From the NCBI RefSeq assembly GCF_013426895.1, contig NZ_AP023175.1:868001-932000 (forward strand): a stretch of 64,000 nucleotides of DNA, given 5' to 3'. Position numbers and translations under genes: made by a program. The notes under the pieces were generated by a model, which was given only the letters and a program-made list of their open reading frames with translations, was not told where the DNA came from and did no database searches. The DNA comes from Paraburkholderia largidicola. Lineage in GTDB: Bacteria > Pseudomonadota > Gammaproteobacteria > Burkholderiales > Burkholderiaceae. Numbering within the stretch: the stretch's first letter is position 1; each line of letters begins with the position of its first letter. Positions 23,356 to 31,039 of this stretch are shown piece after piece.

Positions 23356-23889
23356 ATGGTTACTGGCCCTATCGTCAAAGCACCCGTGGATATCCCGGCC
23401 CGCTTTGCACACGAAGACATCCTCATCGACGGAGCAATCGGCTTTACGTCGACACCCGCCGGTCCGATGTTTGATCCTTCCGACGACCAGTCGGCAATCA
23501 GGATTCCCACGCTCGTTCGGGTCCGTAGCGCAGACGGTGTACCGCTCGAAGGGCTGACCGCACGAGATTTTTCAGCCGCCTTCTGGGGCGCTGGAGAACT
23601 GGAGAAAATCAAGGTCTTGACGTGTGATCCGATGCATACCAAGAAGGGGCCAACATCGGAGGCGGGAATCAGCACGTTGGGGATGTACTCGCTCTATTTG
23701 AAAATGCCCGAACTCTGGTGGTGGCAAACGCCCGACAACAAGCGGGACATCACCAATCTGGTGTTCATCCTGAACGTTTCGATTCTCGACACGAGAGGGT
23801 CGATCGTCGTGAGCAAAACAGGTCAGGTATTTCTGACGACGCCGTGCCTGCATATGCCTCGCGTCTACCGCGAAGAAGACGACGCGTAG
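23356..23889 (+). CDS. Hypothetical protein, 177 residues
   Basis: I do not recognise this protein. It has a strong ribosome site (AAGGAG, 8 nt before ATG 23356). It contains no signal peptide or membrane segment. The sequence is rich in beta-strand patterns: AHEDILIDGAIGFTSTPAG, IPTLVRVRSADGVPL, LVFILNVSILDTRGSIVVS and GQVFLTTPCLHMPRVY. A striking WWW triplet lies in MPELWWWQTPDN. Its base composition is visibly less GC-rich than the flanking genes, hinting at recent acquisition. It is divergent from the RpiR gene and 53 nt upstream of the acyl-CoA synthetase on the same strand. Confidence 0.8.
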   Translation: MVTGPIVKAPVDIPARFAHEDILIDGAIGFTSTPAGPMFDPSDDQSAIRIPTLVRVRSADGVPLEGLTARDFSAAFWGAGELEKIKVLTCDPMHTKKGPTSEAGISTLGMYSLYLKMPELWWWQTPDNKRDITNLVFILNVSILDTRGSIVVSKTGQVFLTTPCLHMPRVYREEDDA

Positions 23890-23942
23890 TGCGTGCGGCA
23901 CCATAGCCGGTCACATCGACTGATCAGCGAGCTTCGAGCCCC

Positions 23943-25739
23943 ATGGCCTTCAGATCTCTGCTCGACGTCCAGCAAGCCGAGTCGGTCCCGCTCGAAGCGC
24001 GCGGGCTCGCCACCAGCACGTACGAAACCATTCGACGCAGCGCGCAGGCGCATCCCGATTCGCCAGCATTGAGTTTCTTCTTCGACGCGCAGCACTTCAA
24101 GCAGACGCACCACTGGAACTACGCGCAGTTCTTCGCGGACATCACCCGCGCGGCCAATGCCTTTCATGCACTCGGCGTCGGACGCGACGACGTGATCGTG
24201 TTCGTTTTGCCGAACTTGCCCGAAACACACTTCACGATCTGGGGCGGTGAAGCGGCGGGCATCGTGATGGCCATCAATCCGTTACTGGATGGCGAGCAGA
24301 TCGCAGCACTCATCGACACTGCGCGAGCCCAAGTGCTGGTCACGCTGGCGCCGACTCCCGGCACCGATCTCTGGCCCAAGCTCATGCCGCATCTGGCGCA
24401 GTTGCCGACCTTGCGCGATATCGTCTGGGTCAATCTCGCGCCATACGTCAGCACAGGTAAAGGACTCACACTCCGTCTGATTGCCGCGGCGGAAAAAATG
24501 CGCCACCAGGGCCGGCGGATTCACGATCTGCGGTCGCTGATGCACCGGCAACCCGCAGACCGCCTGACGAGCGAACGCCAGTTCGCCAGTGATGACACCG
24601 CTTCATATCTATGCACTGGCGGAACGACGGGCCTGCCGAAGATCGCCGTGCGCACGCACGGCGCCGAGGTGTTCGATGCCTGGTCGACGTCGGCACATAT
24701 GGAGTTCGGCGATACCCGCAAGACCAACTTCTGCGGGTTGCCGCTATTCCATGCGAACGGCCAGATGGTGACGGGACTGATGGCATGGATGAACGCACAT
24801 CACGTCGTTCTCGGAACGCCTCAGGGCTATCGCGGCGCAGGCGTGCTCCCGAGCTTCTGGGCGATCGCAGAGCACTACCGCATCAATTTCTTCACCGGCG
24901 TGCCGACCGTGTACGCGGCGCTGCTGCAGTATCCCGACGATTCGCGCGATCTCTCGTCCCTGGAGTTCGCGATTTGCGGCGCAGCGCCGATGCCCGTCGA
25001 ACTGTTCCGCGAATTCGAGCGGCGCACGCACATCCGTATTCTCGAAGGCTACGGGCTCACCGAAGGCACCTGTGTGACTTCCTGCAATCCGCCGGACGGC
25101 GACCGGCTGCCTGGATCGATTGGTATCAGGCTGTGCTATCAGGGCATGCGCGTCGCCATACTCGACGACAAAGGCCGCTACCTGCGCGACGCAAATGTCG
25201 ACGAAGTGGGCAGCATCATCATCCCCGGCCCGAATCTGTTCAAGGGCTACCTCGAAGATCACCACAACGCAGGCATCTGGCTGACCATCGACGGACTGCG
25301 CTGGTTGATCACCGGCGATCTCGGTCGGCAGGACGAGCGCGGCTACTTCTGGCTGACGGGGCGCAACAAGGAACTGATCATCCGCGGCGGGCACAACATC
25401 GAGCCGAAGCTGATCGAGGAGCCGCTCCAGGCGCACCCCGCCGTCGCGATGGTGGCGGCCGTCGGCGCGCCCGATGCGTACGCGGGCGAAGTGCCCGTCG
25501 CCTATGTCCAGCTCCGCGCCGGACATCACGCGACGGAAAGCGAGCTGCTGTCTTTCGCCTCGCAGACGATTCATGAACGGGCCGCCGTGCCCAAACGCAT
25601 CGAAATCGTCGAAAGCCTGCCTGTCACGGCCGTTGGCAAGATCTACAAGCCCGCGCTGGTTCAGCGGGAAATCAAACGGACGATTCTGGCAGAAGCGCAA
25701 GCGGCGGGCATCTCAGACGTTTCGGTCGAAGTCGTTTAG
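23943..25739 (+). CDS. AMP-dependent acyl-CoA synthetase
   Basis: A 598-residue ANL-superfamily ligase. The phosphate-binding loop is LCTGGTTGLPKIAVRTHG, with the usual Ser/Thr-Ser-Gly replaced by Cys-Thr-Gly. Adenine-binding EGYGLTEGTCVTS and hinge WLITGDLGRQDERGYFWL follow, and NKELIIRGGHNIEPK contains the C-terminal motif. VGKIYKPAL near the end supplies the catalytic Lys (GKI). It forms an acyl-CoA from an unidentified acid. ATG 23943 has only a weak ribosome site and may be translated with help from the preceding gene (53-nt gap). No beta-oxidation partner is adjacent. Confidence 0.9.
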   Translation: MAFRSLLDVQQAESVPLEARGLATSTYETIRRSAQAHPDSPALSFFFDAQHFKQTHHWNYAQFFADITRAANAFHALGVGRDDVIVFVLPNLPETHFTIWGGEAAGIVMAINPLLDGEQIAALIDTARAQVLVTLAPTPGTDLWPKLMPHLAQLPTLRDIVWVNLAPYVSTGKGLTLRLIAAAEKMRHQGRRIHDLRSLMHRQPADRLTSERQFASDDTASYLCTGGTTGLPKIAVRTHGAEVFDAWSTSAHMEFGDTRKTNFCGLPLFHANGQMVTGLMAWMNAHHVVLGTPQGYRGAGVLPSFWAIAEHYRINFFTGVPTVYAALLQYPDDSRDLSSLEFAICGAAPMPVELFREFERRTHIRILEGYGLTEGTCVTSCNPPDGDRLPGSIGIRLCYQGMRVAILDDKGRYLRDANVDEVGSIIIPGPNLFKGYLEDHHNAGIWLTIDGLRWLITGDLGRQDERGYFWLTGRNKELIIRGGHNIEPKLIEEPLQAHPAVAMVAAVGAPDAYAGEVPVAYVQLRAGHHATESELLSFASQTIHERAAVPKRIEIVESLPVTAVGKIYKPALVQREIKRTILAEAQAAGISDVSVEVV

Positions 25740-26160
25740 GACAGGCGCCGGGGTGTCGTGGCACGCGTCGCCGCCAAAGGACGACAGCAGGAATTCGGGC
25801 ACCTGCTCAGCCGTTACGCATTCCAGGTCGAATGGCTGTGAACACACGCGCCGCTCGATGTGAGCGGCCGGAATCCCGCATTGCGAAATCATCGCCCGTG
25901 TCACAAAACTGCTTGCTGCATGGCAGCGTGAAAGCACTGCGCATCGGAAAAACCCTTTTCGCCTCGTGAAACGCCATCCACAACCAATTGATTTAAAACG
26001 CATTTTTATTCGTTCGGCGCGCCACACTCCCCGCTCGCGGCTATCTCCTTCTTCGGTACTCTCTTATACAAGAGGTGGATGCTCGACGACGACCAGCCGA
26101 TCGATTGGCGAGCCGGTGCGACCCGCCCAGTGCTTTTTTCATACCGCTGGAGAAAATCAA
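25740..26160. other. 421-bp region without a convincing gene
   Basis: A minus-strand frame at 25713-26027 is open and has a short resemblance (CGIPAAHIERRVCSQPFDLE) to the C-terminal end of FNR-like flavin/iron-sulfur reductases, but it overlaps the ligase gene, lacks a ribosome site and shows no other domain. It could be a decayed remnant. The right part, about 25985-26160, is more AT-rich and probably holds the promoter of the 26161 gene. Confidence 0.5.
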
Positions 26161-26397
26161 ATGTTGCACGTTTATGTCGAACCCGTACCAAAGGGCCGAT
26201 GGGGGCCGATCGACGGATACACCGTCGAGTTCCAGGACGGCACCAAAGTGACCCCGGAGATCTACCGTTCAGAAACGCTCGCTGTCGGCGAGATCAAGTT
26301 GCGCGGCTATCTGCCGCTTATCGCGAAGGTGCGCATCACCGACAAGGCCGTCACCGAGCACTGGCAAGCGGCCGAACAACCGCTGCCGCAAGGCTGA
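26161..26397 (+). CDS. Small conserved-looking hypothetical protein, 78 residues
   Basis: A short soluble protein beginning MLHVYVEPVPKGRWGPIDGY with GGAGAAAATCAA upstream of the ATG. The pattern of alternating hydrophobic residues (YTVEFQDGTKV; IKLRGYLPLIAKVRIT) suggests a small beta-rich domain. I do not assign a function; I vaguely recall similar short proteins in Burkholderiaceae genomes. It is followed by a hairpin at 26431 and converges on the 26486 gene. The frame is open upstream to 25966, but that part has no protein-like character. Confidence 0.75.
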   Translation: MLHVYVEPVPKGRWGPIDGYTVEFQDGTKVTPEIYRSETLAVGEIKLRGYLPLIAKVRITDKAVTEHWQAAEQPLPQG

Positions 26398-26430
26398 CAC
26401 GGACCCACCGCGCACGTCCGTTGCGCGTAA

Positions 26431-26466
26431 CGCGTGCTTCGCGCCCGTCATCCGGCGAAGCACGCG
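26431..26466. terminator. Bidirectional hairpin between convergent genes
   Basis: CGCGTGCTTCGC (26431-26442) pairs perfectly with GCGAAGCACGCG (26455-26466) across a 12-nt loop. It lies between the converging 26161 and 26486 genes. There is no T-tract, so efficiency as an intrinsic terminator is uncertain. Confidence 0.65.
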
Positions 26467-26485
26467 CTCACCCTTCCACCGAACA

Positions 26486-26869
26486 TCACATCCCGGCTTG
26501 CTGGCGCAACAGCGCTGCTTCGCATGCGCCGCGGATCAGCCGGTAGCGGTTCGCGCGTTTGTCGATATGAATATGATCGGTGAAGGTAGCCTGCATGCCG
26601 GCCGGATCGACAAGGCATGCGTGGCACTCGGCGAGACGCATCGCGAGCGGCAGCGCCCGGCTCGACAGCATGACGCGGTGCGTGACATCGACCGCGCTCG
26701 AATCGGGCGTATGCCAGCGCCGCATTGCGTCGACTGCCTGCGACGGAGACAGCCACCATCTCGTTTCGGCGTAGACGAGCAGATGCAGCGCGACGATCAG
26801 CGTAAGCAGTTTGATCTGCGCTTCCACTTCACTGCTGAATGCGACTTGAGTCATGCGTGCGTTGCTCAT
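26486..26869 (-). CDS. Hypothetical protein, 127 residues, one membrane segment
   Basis: I do not recognise a family. ATG 26869 follows GGGAGCGAG. A hydrophobic stretch (IKLLTLIVALHLLVYA) spans residues 20-35, followed by WWLSPSQAVDAMRRWHT and a charged C-terminal half with MRLAECHACLVD and IRGACEAALLRQQ. A single-pass membrane protein with a cytoplasmic or periplasmic tail of about 90 residues is likely. The frame is open upstream to 27319, antisense to the dioxygenase gene, and that part is a shadow. Its start faces the 26978 gene across 108 nt. Confidence 0.7.
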   Translation of the reverse strand: MSNARMTQVAFSSEVEAQIKLLTLIVALHLLVYAETRWWLSPSQAVDAMRRWHTPDSSAVDVTHRVMLSSRALPLAMRLAECHACLVDPAGMQATFTDHIHIDKRANRYRLIRGACEAALLRQQAGM

Positions 26870-26977
26870 CTCTCGCTCCCCACGAATCGATAAACAGCCC
26901 ACCGCATGAATCAGGCCTGACGTCGCGGGACGTATTACAGTGGAGTCCACCATGACGCCATTCTTCCGGAGACGCCG

Positions 26978-27769
26978 ATGAGCCGCTATACGACAGCCGA
27001 ACTCGACTCGCTCGCGACGCAGTTCGACGCCGACGGAATGGTCGTGCTCCGCCGTCATTTCCCCAAAGAGACCTTGCTGAAGTGGCGCAACGCGTTCGAC
27101 GCGCTGCTCGAACAGCGTCTCCGGGAAAGCGCGACGGCCGTCCGCGGACCGAACCGGCACTACATCACGCTGCCTTTTATGGGCGATTTCGCCGACGAAG
27201 CTATTTTTGCCGACCCCGACGTGCTCGCCATCGTGGAGCGCGTCGCGGGCGACGAGCCCGTCATGTGCCAACTGGCTTCCGACACGCCGCTTCATGGCTC
27301 CGACTATCAGGACGTGCACCGCGACACGCCGGCACTCTTCGACGGTTTTCCGGAAACGCCGTCGTTCCAGCTGGCCGTCAATTTCCCGCTATGCGATGTG
27401 ACGCGCGAGAACGGACCGTTCGAGACGACGCTCGGCACGCATCGCATGCGTGACAAGGAAGCGCTGGAAGCGTATGAAACAGGCCGCGCACCGTTGCACA
27501 CGATCACGATGGAACTGGGCGACGTGATGATCAGGGACGTGCGCGCGCTGCATCGGGGAACGCCAAATCTGACGCAAGCGCCCCGCCCCATGGTCGTGAT
27601 CGGCTATAGCCGCAGCTGGTATTTCCGGCCGGAAGTAAAAATCGATGTGCCGGAAAACGTCTTTCAAAGCCTCCGCGCCAGAGGCAAGCGGCTTCTGCGG
27701 TATATGCCGCGTGTGGACAACGTCGAAGCCGTCGCAACGGGCGAAAGCTATACGAAGTTCGCTTATTGA
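26978..27769 (+). CDS. Phytanoyl-CoA dioxygenase (PhyH) family oxygenase
   Basis: A 263-residue Fe(II)/2-oxoglutarate oxygenase. The metal triad is H114-x-D116 (DVHRDTP) and H192 (ALHRGTPN), with R203 eleven residues later for 2-oxoglutarate. This is the standard PhyH layout (AVNFPLCDVTRENGPFETTLGTH in the core). Substrates of bacterial PhyH proteins range from ectoine to small acids and natural products, so none is proposed. The start at ATG 26978 has GGAG 7 nt upstream. It is probably monocistronic or leads into the 27952 gene after 182 nt. Confidence 0.9.
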   Translation: MSRYTTAELDSLATQFDADGMVVLRRHFPKETLLKWRNAFDALLEQRLRESATAVRGPNRHYITLPFMGDFADEAIFADPDVLAIVERVAGDEPVMCQLASDTPLHGSDYQDVHRDTPALFDGFPETPSFQLAVNFPLCDVTRENGPFETTLGTHRMRDKEALEAYETGRAPLHTITMELGDVMIRDVRALHRGTPNLTQAPRPMVVIGYSRSWYFRPEVKIDVPENVFQSLRARGKRLLRYMPRVDNVEAVATGESYTKFAY

Positions 27770-27951
27770 TCGGCTCCACGCGCGGCGTAGCTCACGTAGA
27801 AGCCCAATTGTCGCGCCTGAGTCGCCAAAGCGTTTCCGCAGCGACGGTTTATCCGGCGCGCTGCCGTCGTCATACTCGTGCCCATTCTCGGGACATGTCG
27901 CCGGTCACGGCGTCACGTCCCGATGTGACGCAATCTCCATGGGCGACGAAG

Positions 27952-28644
27952 ATGGTGACCAGACAGATCATTGATTCAGGCGCATACCTGCAACATTTCG
28001 AGTCGCTGCCGGACCTGTGGACGCTCGAACAGATCGCCGCATCGCTCGAAGCAACGCTGCGGGACAAGCCGGCGGACGCCGCATCGATATGGATATTCGC
28101 CTATGGCTCGCTCATCTGGAATCCGATGATCGAGTTCGACAGGCGAATGGTGGCGACGCTGCACGGCTGGCAACGCAGCTTCTGCCTGCAGATGACAGCG
28201 GGCCGCGCAAGCCCGGACAACCCGGGCAGGATGCTCGCGCTGCGTCCCGGCGGGCACACGCGAGGCATCGCGTTTCGGCTACGCGACGCAACATCGAACG
28301 ACGAACTGCGGCGCATCTGGATACGGGAGATGGTGCTCGGGTCGTACCGTCCCACCTGGGCGCCCGTCACGCTCGAAGACGGCCAGCAAACGCACGCGAT
28401 CGCCTTCGTCGCCGACGAATCCCGCGAGCAGTTCCAGCACGATTCGTCCGTGCCGACGGTCGCCCCGCTGATCGGATGCGCGACGGGCACGTTCGGCACC
28501 AATGCCGAGTATCTGTTCAAGCTGCACGCGGCGCTGGCGGAATGCGGCGTGAACGATCCTTATGTCGACGCGATCGTCCACGCGATCGAACGTCCATTGC
28601 CGCACGACCCGCAAGCCATGCCCGTTTGCCGTGGCGAGCGTTGA
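27952..28644 (+). CDS. ChaC-like gamma-glutamylcyclotransferase
   Basis: A 230-residue protein of the ChaC/GGCT family. The substrate-binding motif is FAYGSLIWNP, followed by TLHGWQRSFCLQMTAGRASP, matching bacterial ChaC proteins, which degrade glutathione to 5-oxoproline and Cys-Gly in the cytosol. The length equals that of typical ChaC. The start is uncertain: ATG 27952 gives the domain plus about 35 residues; upstream in-frame ATGs at 27895 and 27766 exist without good ribosome sites. It ends 28 nt before the LysR gene on the same strand. Confidence 0.88.
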   Translation: MVTRQIIDSGAYLQHFESLPDLWTLEQIAASLEATLRDKPADAASIWIFAYGSLIWNPMIEFDRRMVATLHGWQRSFCLQMTAGRASPDNPGRMLALRPGGHTRGIAFRLRDATSNDELRRIWIREMVLGSYRPTWAPVTLEDGQQTHAIAFVADESREQFQHDSSVPTVAPLIGCATGTFGTNAEYLFKLHAALAECGVNDPYVDAIVHAIERPLPHDPQAMPVCRGER

Positions 28645-28672
28645 AAGACGCCTCGACACGAAACACGCCATC

Positions 28673-29650
28673 ATGGACAAACTTCAGGCAATGCAGGTCT
28701 TCACGCGGGTCGTGGACTGCAACAGCTTTTCCGGCGCGGCCGACGCGCTGCACATGACACGTTCGTCGGTGACGACGATCATCCAGAATCTCGAGGCGTA
28801 TCTCAAGGTGCGTCTGCTGAACCGCACCACGCGACGCATCAGCCTCACGCCCGACGGCGCGGCCTACTACGAACGATGCGCGCGCATTCTTGCGGCGGTG
28901 GAAGACTCCGAAACCTCGCTGTCGACGGCAGCCCTGCCGCGCGGAAAACTGAAAGTCGACATGCCCGGCTCGATCAGCCGACTCATCGTCGTGCCCTCGC
29001 TCGACGATTTTCATGCACGCTATCCCGACATCGATCTGATGCTCGGCGTCAGCGACAAGCCCGTCGACCTCGTTCAGGAAGGCGTCGATTGCGCGATACG
29101 CATGGGAAATCTGCCCGACTCGACGCTCGTCGCGCGGCGTATCGGCACATCGGAGTTCGTCACTGCCGCCAGTCCGGACTATCTGTCGCGGTTCGGCGAG
29201 CCGAAGTCACTGCCTCAGCTCGATGCTCACGTGGCAGTCAACTATTTCTCGCGCCGCAACGGACGAATCATGGAGATGAACTTCATCGTCGACGGCGAGC
29301 CGATCGAAGTCCGCATGCGCTCGAAGCTCGCCGCCAATGATGGAGACGCCTACCTTCAATGCGGACTGCAAGGGCTTGGGCTGATCCAGGTGCCGCATTT
29401 CTTCGCCGCGCGCCATCTGCAGACGGGGTGCCTCGTCGAAGTGCTCGGCCAGTGGCGCCGCGCGCCCTTGCCTGTGTGGGCCGTGTACCCGCATAACCGG
29501 CATTTGTCGCCGCAGGTCAGAGCGTTTGTCGAGTGGGTGTCCGAGCGATTCGAAGGCTGTCATCTGCTTCGTAAAAACGCATCCGAAGCGATGGACCACG
29601 TCCGTCACGACAGCGTACGACCTCTGGTAACGGACCTCGTGCATTCATAG
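28673..29650 (+). CDS. LysR family regulator, likely for the RND efflux operon
   Basis: A 325-residue LysR-type regulator. The winged helix-turn-helix covers residues 1-60 (MQVFTRVVDCNSFSGAADAL; HMTRSSVTTIIQNLEAYLKV) and the effector-binding domain follows (DVIDLMLGVSDKP-like core, DCAIRMGNLPDSTLVARRIG). It is of the CrgA/DsdC-like subgroup common beside efflux systems. It is encoded 195 bp upstream of the RND adaptor in the same direction, unlike the usual divergent layout, so control of the efflux operon is an inference from position. Confidence 0.9.
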   Translation: MDKLQAMQVFTRVVDCNSFSGAADALHMTRSSVTTIIQNLEAYLKVRLLNRTTRRISLTPDGAAYYERCARILAAVEDSETSLSTAALPRGKLKVDMPGSISRLIVVPSLDDFHARYPDIDLMLGVSDKPVDLVQEGVDCAIRMGNLPDSTLVARRIGTSEFVTAASPDYLSRFGEPKSLPQLDAHVAVNYFSRRNGRIMEMNFIVDGEPIEVRMRSKLAANDGDAYLQCGLQGLGLIQVPHFFAARHLQTGCLVEVLGQWRRAPLPVWAVYPHNRHLSPQVRAFVEWVSERFEGCHLLRKNASEAMDHVRHDSVRPLVTDLVHS

Positions 29651-29845
29651 CCGGACCGGTCACGGCGACGCAGATATTGTCGCTCCACGAGATACAAAGA
29701 AACCACTCCCGCCCGCTTTATCCGCCAGTTCGGCCAGTCCATACTCCCGCCAACGCTGACAGCCCGCGAATCCAGCGGGCTCGCGCAGGAACGCAATTCG
29801 ACCGTCTCTTCAATGATCCATTTACATTGATAAGGATATCTACAT

Positions 29846-31021
29846 ATGTATCTCAACCGAAAACGGGTGACCGTCGCGCTCGGCGCCGTCGCCTTCGTTG
29901 GCGCTGTCGCCGGGCTTGGCTATCTTCGCGGCCCGCACGCCGGCCCCGTCGATAGCGCCCATGCAGCCGATGCGCCGCCGCCCGCCGTCGAAGTCGATGT
30001 GGCGACGGTCGTGTCCCAGACCATCACGGACTGGCAAAGCTATTCGGGACGGCTCGAAGCCATCGACCGCGTGGACGTGCGCCCGCTCGTGCCCGGCACC
30101 ATCGTCGCCGTGCACTTCAAGGACGGCGCGCTGGTAAAAAAAGGCGAGCCGTTGTTCACGATCGACCCACGTCCGTATCAGGCGGAAGTCGATCGCGCGG
30201 CGGCGCAAGTCGCGGCGGCGAAAGCGCGTGCTTCGTATGCATCGACGGACGCGGCGCGGGCTGACCGCCTGCTCGCGGACAACGCGATCGCAAAGCGCGA
30301 CTACGACGAAAAACACAACGCGGACCGCGAGGCGTCGGCGGCCGTCAAGGCGGCTGAAGCCTCGCTCGAATCGGCACAGGTGAATCTCGGCTACACGAAC
30401 GTCACAGCGCCCGTGACGGGCCGCGTGTCGCGCGCCGAACTGACGGTCGGCAACGTCGTCTCGGCGGGCGCCAATGCTCCGCTGTTGACGACCCTCGTTT
30501 CCGTGTCCCCCATTTACGCGTCATTCGAAGTCGACGAACAGACCTATCTGCAGTACCTGGGCCGCGACCGCAACGCAAAGGTGCCCGTCGCGATCGGTCT
30601 TGCGAACGAAGAAGGCTACTCGCTCAATGGCGCGATCAGTTCGGTCGACAACCGGCTCGACACGTCGTCGGCGACCGTTCGCGTGCGCGCCACCATCGAC
30701 AACAGCGACGGCGCTCTCGTCCCCGGCCTTTATGCGCGCGTGAAAGTGGGCGGCGGCGAAGCGCACCCCGCGATCCTCGTCGACGATGCCGCCGTCGGCA
30801 CCGATCAGGCCAAAAAATACGTGCTCGTCGTCGACGGCTCGAACAAGGTCCATTACCGCGAGGTCAGGGTCGGCGCACTGCATGACAACCTGCGCGTCGT
30901 CGATGCCGGTCTCAAGGCAGGCGAACGCATCGTCGTCAACGGCATGATGCGCGCGCGTCCGAACGACACCGTGCAGCCTCACGCCGTCGACATGGTCAAC
31001 GCAGCGCGCCAGCCGGCGTAA
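29846..31021 (+). CDS. RND efflux periplasmic adaptor subunit (membrane fusion protein)
   Basis: A 391-residue HlyD/AcrA-type adaptor. An N-terminal anchor (VALGAVAFVGAVAGLGYL) precedes the barrel-sandwich (RLEAIDRVDVRPLVPGTIVAVHFKDGALVKKGEPLFTIDPRPYQ). An alpha-hairpin at about 115-175 and the second lipoyl half NVTAPVTGRVSRAELTVGNVV follow. It has no lipobox, so it is probably anchored by an uncleaved helix. It bridges the inner-membrane pump and the outer-membrane channel encoded directly downstream (18 nt and 11 nt gaps). AAGGAT lies 10 nt before ATG 29846. Confidence 0.94.
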   Translation: MYLNRKRVTVALGAVAFVGAVAGLGYLRGPHAGPVDSAHAADAPPPAVEVDVATVVSQTITDWQSYSGRLEAIDRVDVRPLVPGTIVAVHFKDGALVKKGEPLFTIDPRPYQAEVDRAAAQVAAAKARASYASTDAARADRLLADNAIAKRDYDEKHNADREASAAVKAAEASLESAQVNLGYTNVTAPVTGRVSRAELTVGNVVSAGANAPLLTTLVSVSPIYASFEVDEQTYLQYLGRDRNAKVPVAIGLANEEGYSLNGAISSVDNRLDTSSATVRVRATIDNSDGALVPGLYARVKVGGGEAHPAILVDDAAVGTDQAKKYVLVVDGSNKVHYREVRVGALHDNLRVVDAGLKAGERIVVNGMMRARPNDTVQPHAVDMVNAARQPA

Positions 31022-31039
31022 CGACGCGAGAGACTCATC

